The notes: a model not told the origin generated them from the letters alone. DNA of 64,000 nt from a bacterium (GCA_024278555.1 JAJRSX010000183.1:1-64000); one strand, 5' to 3'. Counted from the first letter of the stretch, positions 29,641 through 42,221 are shown. A program made the numbers and translations.

Positions 29641-29800
29641 CGGGGATGGGGGGCGGGGGATGGGGGGTGAGGGGGTGGATGGCCGCTGCGCGGCCACCGA
29701 TGGCGTGTGGTGGATGGCTCTCATCGTCGTCTCACGTGGCCCGAAGGGCCAACCATTCCCCCATCCCTCACCCCCCATCCCCGGGACAGGATCGCATCCA
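29641..29800. repeat. Intergenic hairpin element, copy 2
   Basis: Between dnaK and dnaJ. GGGGATGGGGGGTGAGGG (left arm) has a perfect complement CCCTCACCCCCCATCCCC (right arm) about 90 bp away. Inside are TGGCCGCTGCGCGGCCA and GGCCCGAAGGGCC. The plan is shared with 9842-9995 in reverse. It may lower dnaJ expression relative to dnaK. Confidence 0.55.
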
Positions 29801-29844
29801 GGGAATGGAGAGCCGCCCCGGGGGGCGGTCAACCCCGGGCCGCT

Positions 29845-31761
<1,917 letters not shown>

Positions 31762-32003
31762 GCTCTCTCCTTGGTTCGTCGGTCGGATGCAAAAAGGTCT
31801 ACGGGGTCAATGCTTGAACGGGAGCGAGACGGTCATCCGCCGCTCCCGCAATGGAATATGGGGACGCTCGGGTGGAGGCGCTACCCCCCGGCTCGCGGCG
31901 CGAGTTCGGGGGCTCTCAGCTTTTCGTTTTCAGCAACCGGCTTTCAGCGCACGGCGCTTCGAGTCGACTCCGTAGGTGTCGCGTGGTCGTCGCCGGAAGG
32001 GGC

Positions 32004-32585
32004 TCACTTCCGGCACACCAACACCATCGACGGGCGCAGGAGGCGGTCGTGGAGGAGGTAGCCGCGTTGGAGCTCATCGGCCACCTGGCCCGCCTCCACC
32101 GTGTCCGAGGCGGTCTCGCCGACCGCCTCGTGGAGGTTCGGGTCGAAGGGGGCGCCCACCGCCTCGATCGGGGTGACCCCGTGGCGCTTGAGGGTGTCGA
32201 GGAGCAGCTTGAGGGTCATCTCCACCCCGGTCGCCAGGGCGGCGTCGGCGTCCGCCGCGGCACCCTCGTTGTGGTGGGCCAGGGCGCGTTCCAGGTTGTC
32301 CACCGACTCTAGGAGGTCGCGTGCCAGCTTCTCGTTGGCGTAGCGCATGAATTCCGCCTTCTCCCGGGCGGTACGCTTTTTGTAGTTGTCGAGCTCGGCG
32401 CTCACCCGCAGGAGCCGTTCGTAGGTCTCCCGGGCCTGGCGCTCGATCTCCTCCTCGCGCGACGGCGCGGTCTCGTCGTCGTTCACCGCGGTGACCTCGA
32501 TGTCCGGCATCCCCTCGGCGGCCACGTCGAGGGTCTCGGGGGTGAGGTCACTCTCTTCGTCACTCGGCTTTGGCTGGGTGCTCAT
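32004..32585 (-). CDS. grpE: Nucleotide exchange factor GrpE
   Basis: 193 residues: an acidic N-terminus, a long coiled coil (EEEIERQARETYERLLRVSAELDNYKKRTAREKAEFMRYANE) and a C-terminal beta wing (FDPNLHEAVGETASDTVEAGQVADELQRGYLLHDRLLRPSMVLV). It releases ADP from DnaK. Its ATG overlaps the hrcA stop by 4 nt. Confidence 0.97.
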   Translation of the reverse strand: MSTQPKPSDEESDLTPETLDVAAEGMPDIEVTAVNDDETAPSREEEIERQARETYERLLRVSAELDNYKKRTAREKAEFMRYANEKLARDLLESVDNLERALAHHNEGAAADADAALATGVEMTLKLLLDTLKRHGVTPIEAVGAPFDPNLHEAVGETASDTVEAGQVADELQRGYLLHDRLLRPSMVLVCRK

Positions 32586-33610
32586 ACGCCTTGTAGCTTC
32601 CTTTCCACCGTCCGTGAGGTGAACTCCACCAAGGGAATTACCCGCGAGTAGTCCATTCGCCGCGGGCCGATGACGCCGACCGCGCCCAGGACCCGCCCTT
32701 CGATACCGTACTTGGCCGCCACCACGCTGCAGTCCACGTTATTCCCGAGCAGGGTCTCGGCGCCGATGAAGACCTGCACCCCCTCCGCCTCCACCACCCG
32801 GTCGAGGATGGTGAGGAGGTTGCGCCGCTCCTCCAGGGCGGCGAGGAGCTCGCGGGCGCGGTCGATGTCGTCGAACTCCGGCTCGTCGAGGAGGGTGCTC
32901 GCTCCCTCCAGAAAGAGGAGGTGGGTCGCCGAATCGGCGGTCAGTTGCTCCTCGCGCACGGCCTCCATGATTAGGTGGTAGTAGACCTCTCGTGTCTTGT
33001 GCAGCTCCCGCTCCGCCCGCTGTCGTACCGCCTCCAGGGTGAGGCCGTGGAACTGCTCGTTGAGGTGGCGGGAGATGCGCGCCAGCTCCCTCTCCGAGAC
33101 GTCACGGTCGGTGTGGAAGATGCGATTCTGCACATAATTGGAACCGCTCACCAGGATGGCAAGGATGCGATGGCGGTCGAGACGGACGAGCTCGATGTGC
33201 TCCAGGACCGTCTCCCCGAGACACGGGGCGGAGACCAGCCCCACGTGGTGGGTGAGGCCGGAGAGGAGCCGGGAGGAGGAGGCGAGGAGCCCCTCCACCC
33301 CGTGGTCGGTGGGGGGGGCGGCGATGATCTTGCGCTCCGCCTCCGACGGCCCCTGGGTGGAGAGGAGGGTGTCGACGTAGAGGCGGTAGCCGAGGTCGGT
33401 GGGGACGCGACCGGCGGAGGCGTGGGGCTGGGTGATGAGGCCGATCTCGGCGAGGTCGGCCATCACGTTGCGCACCGTGGCGGCGCTCACCTTGATGCCG
33501 TGGCGGCGCACCACGGTGCGCGAGCTCACCGGCGCCGCGGTGACGATATAGTCCTGAACGATCGCCCTGAGGATCGCCTGGTCACGCGGCTCGATTTCTG
33601 GAGTCTCCAT
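32582..33610 (-). CDS. hrcA: Heat-shock repressor HrcA
   Basis: 342 residues from ATG 33610 (a TTG three codons upstream is possible). N-terminal winged helix ILRAIVQDYIVTAAPVSSRTV...VSAATVRNVMADLAEIGLITQPHASAGRVPTD, then a GAF-like middle and a conserved C-terminus (GVIGPRRMDYSRVIPLVEFTS). HrcA represses groE/dnaK operons at CIRCE sites. No CIRCE sequence is visible here, but a short palindrome lies just upstream of the start codon. Confidence 0.96.
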   Translation of the reverse strand: METPEIEPRDQAILRAIVQDYIVTAAPVSSRTVVRRHGIKVSAATVRNVMADLAEIGLITQPHASAGRVPTDLGYRLYVDTLLSTQGPSEAERKIIAAPPTDHGVEGLLASSSRLLSGLTHHVGLVSAPCLGETVLEHIELVRLDRHRILAILVSGSNYVQNRIFHTDRDVSERELARISRHLNEQFHGLTLEAVRQRAERELHKTREVYYHLIMEAVREEQLTADSATHLLFLEGASTLLDEPEFDDIDRARELLAALEERRNLLTILDRVVEAEGVQVFIGAETLLGNNVDCSVVAAKYGIEGRVLGAVGVIGPRRMDYSRVIPLVEFTSRTVERKLQGV

Positions 33611-33622
33611 GTTTTTCAATAA

Positions 33623-33635
33623 GTTACGACGTAAC
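33623..33635. promoter_or_regulatory. Palindrome before hrcA
   Basis: GTTACG-A-CGTAAC, a 6-bp inverted repeat with a 1-nt centre, 12 nt upstream of the hrcA ATG. It is placed like an operator; it does not match CIRCE. Confidence 0.35.
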
Positions 33636-33751
33636 CGGGGGATGGATCATCCTCGTGAAGAGGGTGGCCAGTCAAGCTCCCGGCCGCGACCGCGGAGGTC
33701 GCGTGCGGGGGAGAGGTACGGAATGGGGGGCCGCCTTTGACCTTCGAAGAG

Positions 33752-33839
33752 GTAGGAGCGAGCGCCCGCTCGCGATTCGGGGCGGAAGGCCCGGCCCGCT
33801 CCGGCGGGGCGGGCTCGCCGGCGGCAGCCGGCTCCTACC
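33752..33839. repeat. REPIN: two inverted REP palindromes
   Basis: GTAGGAGCGAGCGCCCGCTC (plus strand, 33752 on) faces an inverted copy ending GGCTCCTAC at 33838. Each unit has the GTAGGAGC head, a hairpin and a GCGA tail. It lies between hrcA and the lolD-like gene, in a gap with no gene. Confidence 0.7.
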
Positions 33840-33907
33840 GGGAAGGGGTCGCGCGGCAGGCCCCTTTTTTGACACGCCTCCGCTCCCCGGCGTACAAGCG
33901 TCGCCCC

Positions 33908-34582
33908 GTGGCGACCCTCCGTGCCGAGAATCTGTGTAAGCGCTTCGAGCGCGACGGTGCCGCCCTGGAGGTGCTCCGCGGGGTGGATGTGACCCTGGAG
34001 GCGGGGGAGTGCGTCTCCATTGTCGGCGTCTCGGGTGCCGGCAAGTCGACCCTGCTGCACTGCCTCGGCGGCCTGGAGCGGCCCACCCACGGGACCGTGT
34101 GGCTCGGCGACGACGACCTCTACCGCCTCCGCGACCGGCGTCGGGCGCAGCTTCGCAACCGCGAGGTCGGCTTTGTCTTCCAGTTTCACCACCTGCTCTC
34201 CGACTTCACCGCCCTGGAGAACGTCGCCATGCCCCTGCGGTTGGGGTCCGCCTCGGGGCGCCGGGCGGAGGCGCGGGCGCGGGAGCTTTTGGAGCGCGTC
34301 GGCCTCGGCGAGCGGGTCGAACACCGTCCCGGCGAGCTCTCCGGCGGCGAGCAGCAGCGGGTAGCGATCGCCCGTGCCCTGGCCTGCAAGCCGTCGATCC
34401 TCCTCACCGACGAGCCGACCGGCAACCTCGACGAGGAGACCGCTGACGCGGTCCACCAGCTCCTCCTGTCGCTCAACCGTGAGCTGCACACCACCCTGGT
34501 CTACGTCACCCACAACGCCGCCTTTGCCGCCACCGCCGAACGCCAGCTTCGTCTCCACCGTGGGCGGCTGGAGGCGGTGTAG
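33908..34582 (+). CDS. lolD: LolD-type ABC transporter ATPase
   Basis: 224 residues from GTG 33908. Walker A GVSGAGKST, Q-loop FQFHHLLSDFTALENV, signature LSGGEQQRVAIARAL, Walker B ILLTDEPTGNLD, H-loop VTHN. The FHHLL and TGNLDE features are those of LolD, the ATPase of the LolCDE complex that extracts lipoproteins from the inner membrane. lolC/lolE are not adjacent, so a MacB/FtsE-type relative is the alternative. A longer frame reaches 33737 but runs through the REPIN. Confidence 0.85.
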   Translation: MATLRAENLCKRFERDGAALEVLRGVDVTLEAGECVSIVGVSGAGKSTLLHCLGGLERPTHGTVWLGDDDLYRLRDRRRAQLRNREVGFVFQFHHLLSDFTALENVAMPLRLGSASGRRAEARARELLERVGLGERVEHRPGELSGGEQQRVAIARALACKPSILLTDEPTGNLDEETADAVHQLLLSLNRELHTTLVYVTHNAAFAATAERQLRLHRGRLEAV

Positions 34583-34612
34583 GGGTATGGCGGCTCGCAG
34601 TCGCCGGGACCA

Positions 34613-35572
34613 TCACGACGCGGCGGTGGGGCAGGGCGCCGGCCGGTCGATCTGCTCGGGGGCGAGCTCGGTGTAGTAGACGACTCGGTTTCTTCCTCCC
34701 TCCTTGGCGCGGTAGAGGGCGTCGTCGGCGCAGCGCAGCACTCCGCGCTGGCGTATTGCCGGGGCGAGATCGTCGCTGCTGATCACCCCGATGGAGAGGG
34801 TGATGGTGAGCGGGGTGCCGCCCTTCCACGGAATGGAGAGTTGTGCCACCCGTTCCCGTAGCCGCTCCGCGACCTGAACGGCGGTCTCGCGGTGGGCGTG
34901 GTCGAGGAGGATGACAAACTCCTCGCCGCCGATCCGACCCACCGAGTCCTCGGTCCGGGCCACATCGAGGAGGAGGTCGGAGAGCGACGTCAGGACCTGG
35001 TCGCCCGCCTCGTGGCCGTAGGTGTCGTTGATCCGCTTGAAGTGGTCGATGTCCGCCATGAGCAGGGCAAAGGGCTCCTGGCGACGGCGCCAGCGCGACA
35101 GGCGGCTGTTGATCTGGCCGCTGGTCGCCCGCCGGTTGCCGAGGCCGGTGAGGGGGTCGGTGAGGGCGAGGAGGCGGAGCCGGTCGTTTTCCTCCTTCAG
35201 CCTCAGGGCGGCACGGACCCGGGCGACCAGCTCATCGGGATCGAACGGCTTGGTGATGTAGTCGCTGGCGCCGAGGGCGAGGCCGTGGCAGACGCTCTCC
35301 GTGTCGTCCGCCCGGGCGGTGACGAAGATCACCGGGGTCAAGGCGGTCTCCAGGTTCCGTTGTAGGTGGCGGCAGACGTCGAAGCCGTCCATCTCCGGCA
35401 TGGCGACGTCGAGGAGGATCACGTCCGGCGGGTCTTGGATCGCCAGACGCAACCCCTCTTTGCCGCTACACGCCAGGATCGGGCAAAACCCCTCCTCCTC
35501 CAGGATCGCCTCCAGGAGCTCCCGGTTGGCGGCCCGGTCGTCGACCACCAGGATGCGCGGCCTCTCCCTCAT
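34613..35572 (-). CDS. Response regulator diguanylate cyclase (REC-GGDEF)
   Basis: 319 residues. Receiver domain with ILVVDDRAANRE, phospho-acceptor Asp in VILLDVAMPEMDG, VTARADD and Lys in YITKPFD. The GGDEF domain has DPLTGLGNRRA, MADIDHFKRINDTYGH and the active-site GGEEF (IGGEEFVILL). It makes cyclic di-GMP when phosphorylated, as in PleD/WspR-type proteins. Its ATG overlaps the stop of the kinase gene upstream (ATGA), so the pair forms a signalling operon. Confidence 0.93.
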   Translation of the reverse strand: MRERPRILVVDDRAANRELLEAILEEEGFCPILACSGKEGLRLAIQDPPDVILLDVAMPEMDGFDVCRHLQRNLETALTPVIFVTARADDTESVCHGLALGASDYITKPFDPDELVARVRAALRLKEENDRLRLLALTDPLTGLGNRRATSGQINSRLSRWRRRQEPFALLMADIDHFKRINDTYGHEAGDQVLTSLSDLLLDVARTEDSVGRIGGEEFVILLDHAHRETAVQVAERLRERVAQLSIPWKGGTPLTITLSIGVISSDDLAPAIRQRGVLRCADDALYRAKEGGRNRVVYYTELAPEQIDRPAPCPTAAS

Positions 35573-36738
35573 TGGGAGACCCCGTGGAGGGCCGGGGCGA
35601 ACGCCTCGTCGGTGGTCTGGGTCGCTGCCGCGGGCAGGTGGAGGGTGAAGGTCGACCCCTCTCCCACCCCGCTCACCACCTTGATCTCACCCCCGAGGAG
35701 GTGGGCGAGGCTGCGGGATACCGACAGGCCGAGGCCGGTCCCCTCGTGCTCGCGGGTGGAGGAGCCGTCCGCCTGGCGGAACTTGTCGAAGATGGTGGGC
35801 AGGGCGGCGGCGGGGATGCCGATGCCGGTGTCGTGGACCACGTAGGCGAGCCCCTCCGGCCCCTCGGCGACGGTGAAGGTGACCCGCCCCTCGCGGGTGA
35901 ACTTGATCGCGTTGCCGCCGAGATTCAGGAGGATCTGCTGGAGGCGCAGGGGGTCGGTGAAGAGGGTCGGCAGGTTGCTGTGGACCACCACCTCCAGATC
36001 GATGTCCCGCTCCTCGGCCAGGGGCAGGAGGGTCTCCACCGCCTGGGTGACGGCGGCGGCGGGATCGATCTCCTCCACCGTGATGGAGACCCTGCCGGCC
36101 TCGATCTTCGACAGGTCGAGGAGGTCGTTGATGACCGCCAGCAGGTGGGTGCCGTTCTCGTGGATGAGCTCCAGTTGGCGGAGCTGGCGGACGTCGCAGG
36201 TGCCGTGCGGGTTGCGTCGCAACAGGGCCGAGAAGCCGAGGATCGCGGTGAGCGGGGTACGCAGCTCGTGGGAGACGTTGGCGAGGAACTCCGACTTCAG
36301 CCGCACCGCCTCCACCGCCTCGTCGCGCGCCGCCTTCAGCTCGCTCTTCAGCCGCTCCCGCTCAATGGCGTAGCGGAGACACCGGCCAAGGGCGTGGCCG
36401 TTGATCGTCCCCTTCACCAGGTAGTCCTGGGCACCCTCCTGCACCGCTTGGAGCGCCAACTTCTCGTCGTTCAGGCTGGTAAGTACCACCAGGGGCACCC
36501 GGCCGGCGTGGCGTCGCACCCGGCGCACGCAGTCGAGGCCGTGGCCGTCGGGGAGGGTGAGGTCCTGGAGGACGACATCAATCTCGCCCCGGTTGAGCCA
36601 CGCCAACCCGTCGGCGAGGGTGTCGGCGTAGAGGAGGTGGTAGTTGTCGGCGCCACTCTCCGTCAGCAGCTCGCGGATGAGACGGGCATCACCGGGGTCG
36701 TCCTCTACCAGTAAGAGGGTGAGTGCTTCTTGCTCCAT
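35569..36738 (-). CDS. Hybrid REC-histidine kinase
   Basis: 389 residues. An N-terminal receiver domain (LLLVEDDPGDARLI, Asp in VVLQDLTLPDGHG, Lys in YLVKGTI) joins a HisKA domain with H-box FLANVSHELRTPL and an HATPase domain with N-box NLGGNAIKFT, DTGIGI and GTGLGLS. No sensor or membrane segment is present, so it is a soluble kinase taking its input from another phosphodonor. It probably phosphorylates the GGDEF regulator encoded immediately downstream. Confidence 0.93.
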   Translation of the reverse strand: MEQEALTLLLVEDDPGDARLIRELLTESGADNYHLLYADTLADGLAWLNRGEIDVVLQDLTLPDGHGLDCVRRVRRHAGRVPLVVLTSLNDEKLALQAVQEGAQDYLVKGTINGHALGRCLRYAIERERLKSELKAARDEAVEAVRLKSEFLANVSHELRTPLTAILGFSALLRRNPHGTCDVRQLRQLELIHENGTHLLAVINDLLDLSKIEAGRVSITVEEIDPAAAVTQAVETLLPLAEERDIDLEVVVHSNLPTLFTDPLRLQQILLNLGGNAIKFTREGRVTFTVAEGPEGLAYVVHDTGIGIPAAALPTIFDKFRQADGSSTREHEGTGLGLSVSRSLAHLLGGEIKVVSGVGEGSTFTLHLPAAATQTTDEAFAPALHGVSQ

Positions 36739-36962
36739 GTCTCACTCGTCGGTGAAAAATCACCGCTCATGAGCAAGAAACGGTCGATGTGAGAGGAAAT
36801 GTGTCCGCCTCGCCGCCGGCCGCGGCCGGCGCGGCACGCTTTGCTGGATTGCCCGATGGCGGAGGGGGATGTCGCGCGTCCCCCTCGCTGTCCGTGGAGG
36901 GCGGGCCGACGCCCGACCTCAGGCCGCAGGGTGCGTCCGATCTTCGCGTGAGACCGCCACGC

Positions 36963-37199
36963 CTACCGCTTCGGGGTCACCTTGGTCACCACCCCGTGGC
37001 GGCCGATCTCCTCGGCGCACGCCTGCGCGGAGGCCTCGTCGGGAAACTCGAAGAGGCGGAGCTGGGCGTCGAGGACGTCGAGGATCACCTGGTGGGCCTC
37101 TTCGTAGTCGATGCCCAGGTGCTTGGCGAGACACTCCCCCGCCGCCTTGGGCATGAGGTCGTCGGTGGTGGTGAAGAGGCGGAGCTGATAGGCGGACAT
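36963..37199 (-). CDS. Small conserved-looking hypothetical protein
   Basis: 78 residues with balanced composition and an alternating alpha/beta pattern: YQLRLFTTTDDLMPKAA, then CLAKHLGIDYEEAHQVILDVL, then LRLFEFPDEASAQACAEEIGRHG and VVTKVTPK. The ending suggests a small ferredoxin-like or L7/L12-tail-like fold. It lies 116 bp downstream of proS on the same strand. I do not recognise the family. Confidence 0.65.
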   Translation of the reverse strand: MSAYQLRLFTTTDDLMPKAAGECLAKHLGIDYEEAHQVILDVLDAQLRLFEFPDEASAQACAEEIGRHGVVTKVTPKR

Positions 37200-37315
37200 G
37201 GCAGGTAGGGGAGTGGGTGAGGGAAAACAGCGGCCCGGCAACAAAAGGGCGAACCGCGGGATTGTCCGCCGCTTCGGCTGCACGACGCAAACCGAGGTGG
37301 CGGCGCACCGGCGGG

Positions 37316-39022
37316 CTACGCGCACCGTTCGGTGAGCCACCCCACCGCCTGCTCCACCGCCACCTCGACCCGCTCGCCGGTGGCCCGCGCCTTGATCTCC
37401 ACCTTCCCCTCCTTCAGACCACGCGGTCCGACGGTCACGCAGTACGGCAGGCCGAGGAGGTCTCCGTCGTTGAACTTCACCCCCGGCCGCTCCTTGCGGT
37501 CGTCCACCAGGGGCTCGTGGCCGGCGGCGGTGAGCTCGCGCTCCATGGCTGCCGCGACCTCCAGGCTCGCCGCGTCGGTCTCGCGGATGAGGATGATCTC
37601 GACGGTGAACGGGGCGATCGGGACGGGCCAGACAATGCCGTTGTCGTCGTGGTTTTGCTCGATCGACGCGGCCATGGTGCGGCCGATGCCGATGCCGTAG
37701 CACCCCATCACCGCCGGCGTCTCCGCCCCCTCGGCGTTGAGGAAGGTGGCACCCATGGCCGCCGAGTACTTCGTCCCGAGCTTGAAGATGTGGCCGACCT
37801 CGATGCCGCGGGAGAGGTGCAGGGTGCCGGCGCAGCGCGGGCAGGGGTCGCCGTCGTCGGCGTTGATGAGGTCGGCGACGTTGTCGGTGGCGAAGTCGCG
37901 TCCCGGCTGCACCCCCGCAAGGTGGGTGTCCGCATGGTTGGCGCCGGTGACCGCCGTGGCCATCGCCGCCACCTCCCGGTCGACCCACACCGCCACGTCG
38001 CCGGCGAGCCCCACCGGCCCGGCGAAGCCGCACGGGGCGCCGGTGGCCGCCTCCACCTCTCCGTCGCTCGCCAGGGCGAGGTTGTCCGCGCCGAGGGCGT
38101 GGGCGAGCTTGATCTCGTTCACCTCCCGGTCGCCGCGTACCAACGCGGCGACGGTCTGCTCGCCGGCGCGGTAGAGCAGGGTCTTGATGAAGTCGGTGGG
38201 CTCCCGGTGCAGGAAGGCGGCGACCTCGTCGACCGCCTTCTTGTCCGGCGTCGCCACCGCCTCCGGGGCGGGGGCGTTGGCGGCGGGCGGTGTCGCCTCC
38301 GGGGCGCGGGCGGTCGCCTTCTCCTGGTTGGCGGCGTAGTCGCAGGTGTCGCAGGAGAGGATCGCGTCCTCTCCCGAGTCGGCCAGGACCATGAACTCGT
38401 GGGAGAAGGCGCCGCCGATGGCGCCGGAGTCCGCCTCCACCGGCCGGAAGCGGAGGCCGCACCGCTCGAAGATTCGGGTGTACGCGGCGTGCATCCGCTC
38501 GTAGGTGGCGGCGGCACCGGCGTCGTCGCGGTCGAAGGAGTAGCCGTCCTTCATGATGAACTCGCGGCCGCGCATGAGGCCGAAGCGGGGGCGGATCTCG
38601 TCGCGGAACTTCGCCTGGATCTGGAAGAGGTTCACCGGCAGCTGGCGCCATGAGCGGATCTGGGCGCGGACGATGTCGGTGATCACCTCCTCGTGGGTGG
38701 GCCCGAGGCAGAACTCGCGGTCGTGGCGATCGTGCATCCGCAGGAGCTCGCGGCCGTACTTGTCCCAGCGCCCCGACTGCTGCCACAGCTCCGCCGGCTG
38801 CACCGCCGGCATGAGGAGCTCCTGGGCGCCGGCGGCCACCATCTCCTCGCGGACGATGGCGGAGATCTTGGTGATCGACCGCAGGGCCAGGGGGAGGTAG
38901 GCGTAGATGCCCGCCGCCACCTTGTGGATCATCCCGGCGCGCAGCATCAGCCGGTGGCTGATGACCTCCGCCTCCGACGGGGTCTCACGGACGGTATTGA
39001 TCAGGGCGTGGCTGTAGCGCAT
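37316..39022 (-). CDS. proS: Prolyl-tRNA synthetase, bacterial type
   Basis: 568 residues with the full bacterial layout. Class II motif 1 and 2 regions (AGIYAYLPLALRSITKI; QIQAKFRDEIRPRFGLMRGREFIMKD), a YbaK-like editing insertion (about 240-380), motif 3 (CYGIGIGRTMAASIEQNHDDNGI) and an anticodon-binding domain at the end. It charges tRNA-Pro and is essential. Confidence 0.97.
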   Translation of the reverse strand: MRYSHALINTVRETPSEAEVISHRLMLRAGMIHKVAAGIYAYLPLALRSITKISAIVREEMVAAGAQELLMPAVQPAELWQQSGRWDKYGRELLRMHDRHDREFCLGPTHEEVITDIVRAQIRSWRQLPVNLFQIQAKFRDEIRPRFGLMRGREFIMKDGYSFDRDDAGAAATYERMHAAYTRIFERCGLRFRPVEADSGAIGGAFSHEFMVLADSGEDAILSCDTCDYAANQEKATARAPEATPPAANAPAPEAVATPDKKAVDEVAAFLHREPTDFIKTLLYRAGEQTVAALVRGDREVNEIKLAHALGADNLALASDGEVEAATGAPCGFAGPVGLAGDVAVWVDREVAAMATAVTGANHADTHLAGVQPGRDFATDNVADLINADDGDPCPRCAGTLHLSRGIEVGHIFKLGTKYSAAMGATFLNAEGAETPAVMGCYGIGIGRTMAASIEQNHDDNGIVWPVPIAPFTVEIILIRETDAASLEVAAAMERELTAAGHEPLVDDRKERPGVKFNDGDLLGLPYCVTVGPRGLKEGKVEIKARATGERVEVAVEQAVGWLTERCA

Positions 39023-39379
39023 GGCAGACCGAGGATAGAGGGATTCGAAGGCGCACAGGGAACCACGCCCGGCGGTCGCGGGCCAGATGTCACCTCACCC
39101 CATCATCGTCGGGTGAGGATCTCCCGCGTAGAGGCCAAGACGCAGAGGAGGCCTTCGCGGTCGATGCTGAAGCCGATCCCGCTCTGACGTGAGCCGTGGG
39201 CGACGGCCGCGCCGTCGCTCGATCTCCGATCCATTCCGGGAGTGTTTCATGGGTACCCTGCTTTTCGCGGGGGGCTCTGGCCGGCCGCCGCCACCGCTGC
39301 TCAGGATCCGCACCACATCCCCCCCCGGGCCTCATCGCCCGCCTGCACCGCACCGACCTCGAAAGAGGGTCGGGCCGGA
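39023..39379. other. Gap without a supported gene
   Basis: Upstream of proS and downstream of the dsrC-like gene. Several overlapping short frames exist in different phases on the minus strand, none with family motifs or a ribosome site. I see nothing functional beyond possible proS promoter sequence. Confidence 0.5.
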
Positions 39380-39415
39380 CCACCGGGAGAGGGGGCATCT
39401 CCCCTCTCCCGGTGG
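39380..39415 (-). terminator. Hairpin after the dsrC-like gene
   Basis: A 15-bp perfect stem (CCACCGGGAGAGGGG at 39380-39394 with 39401-39415) and a 6-nt loop, 10 nt past the stop of the minus-strand gene. There is no T run, so it is a likely but unusual terminator or 3' stabiliser. Confidence 0.6.
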
Positions 39416-39424
39416 CTCTCCTGC

Positions 39425-39829
39425 CTACCCGTCGATGCAGTCGTACGGCTTCGGCAGGCCGGCAAACTTGGTGCCCTGGAAGGCCGGCCCCTTGGGGAAG
39501 AGCTCGTACAGGTGGTCGCGGTCGAGCTTCTCGTCGCCCCACTCCGCGCGCAGGTGGCGCAAGAGGATGCGGACATTGGGGGAGATGAGGTACTCGGCGT
39601 AGTAGCGGCGCAGGTAGTCGAGGATCCGCCAGTGCTCCTCGGTGAGGGCAATCCCGTCGAGGTGGGCGAGGACCGCGGCGATCTCCGGCGTCCACTGGTC
39701 TCGCTTGAGCATGTAGCCGTCATGGTTGGTCTCGACGGTCATGCCGTGCATGGTGATCTCTTTGCCGTGCGGGGTCGGGCGGACGGTGACCTTGCCGGCG
39801 GGGGTGTTGAGCGTTGCGGTGGTGGACAT
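39425..39829 (-). CDS. DsrC/TusE-family sulfur-relay protein
   Basis: 134 residues. The family core is clear: DGYMLKRDQWTPEIAAVLAHLDGIALTEEHWRILDYLRRYYAEY and SPNVRILLRHL. It ends in KPYDCIDG, so a single Cys lies at residue 131, four from the end, where DsrC has its penultimate reactive Cys. The second DsrC Cys is absent, as in TusE-like members. DsrC/TusE proteins carry persulfides in sulfur metabolism or tRNA thiolation. The ATG follows GAGGAG, which overlaps the end of the SelW-like gene; the two form one unit. Confidence 0.88.
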   Translation of the reverse strand: MSTTATLNTPAGKVTVRPTPHGKEITMHGMTVETNHDGYMLKRDQWTPEIAAVLAHLDGIALTEEHWRILDYLRRYYAEYLISPNVRILLRHLRAEWGDEKLDRDHLYELFPKGPAFQGTKFAGLPKPYDCIDG

Positions 39830-39839
39830 GGCGGTCTCC

Positions 39840-40079
39840 TCAAGGTTGGGGGTTGTGTCCGAGGGCCTCGATCCGTGCCGCCACCTCCCCCTCTTCGGGA
39901 AAACGGCCCGTGGTGCGCTTGGAGAAGAGGAGCTCCCCGTTGACGGCCACCTCGAAAACCCCCCCGTTGCCGCGCACCAGCTCGGGGGTGGCTCCGAAAC
40001 GGTGCTCCAGCTCGGTCGCCAGCCTGGCGGCCCGGGGGCGGTAGTTTCACTGGCCGCAGTAGAGGATCTCGATCTTCAA
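39840..40079 (-). CDS. SelW/Rdx-family selenoprotein (in-frame TGA = Sec)
   Basis: The gene reads from TTG 40079 (GGAG 10 nt upstream) to TGA 39840, 79 residues, if the TGA at 40049-40047 is read as selenocysteine 11. The N-terminus is then KIEILYCGQ-U-NYRPRAARLA, the C-x-x-U redox motif of SelW-like Rdx proteins. The rest matches that family on both sides of the TGA: TELEHRFGATPELVRG, GGVFEVAVNGELLFSKRTTGRFP and EEGEVAARI. The frame is open, well conserved and properly placed after the TGA. A SECIS-like hairpin follows it. It sits 10 nt before the dsrC-like gene. A nonsense-mutated Cys form is the alternative; Sec machinery genes are not in the window. Confidence 0.85.
40017..40029 (-). promoter_or_regulatory. 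Bacterial SECIS-like hairpin
   Basis: Read on the minus strand, CGCCA-GGC-TGGCG forms a 5-bp stem with a GGC loop. The loop begins 22 nt after the UGA and starts with G, within the known bacterial SECIS limits (loop 16-37 nt from UGA, G among the first two loop bases). The stem is short. Confidence 0.65.
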
Positions 40080-40286
40080 GGGTTGGCTCCACGGTGGATC
40101 TCGGACTCGGTGTGGAGAAAACATACCAAAAAACATAGAGATTGTCCGTTGATCCCGTTGCAGTCCTACCTTGGCCTTCGAATTCTTGCCTGACTGAATT
40201 GCCTGGGGCATGGTGCCGACCCTTTGACCTCGTGTTGGTTTTGACCCATCTCTATAGTTTGCTGTGTCTAAAGGAGGGCCTCATCC

Positions 40287-42221
<1,935 letters not shown>

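Noticed and set aside
31762-32003. CIRCE or sigma-32 promoter between grpE and dnaK
   Set aside because: A CCCCAT-like -10 occurs on the minus strand but no CTTGAA at the right spacing, and no CIRCE halves.
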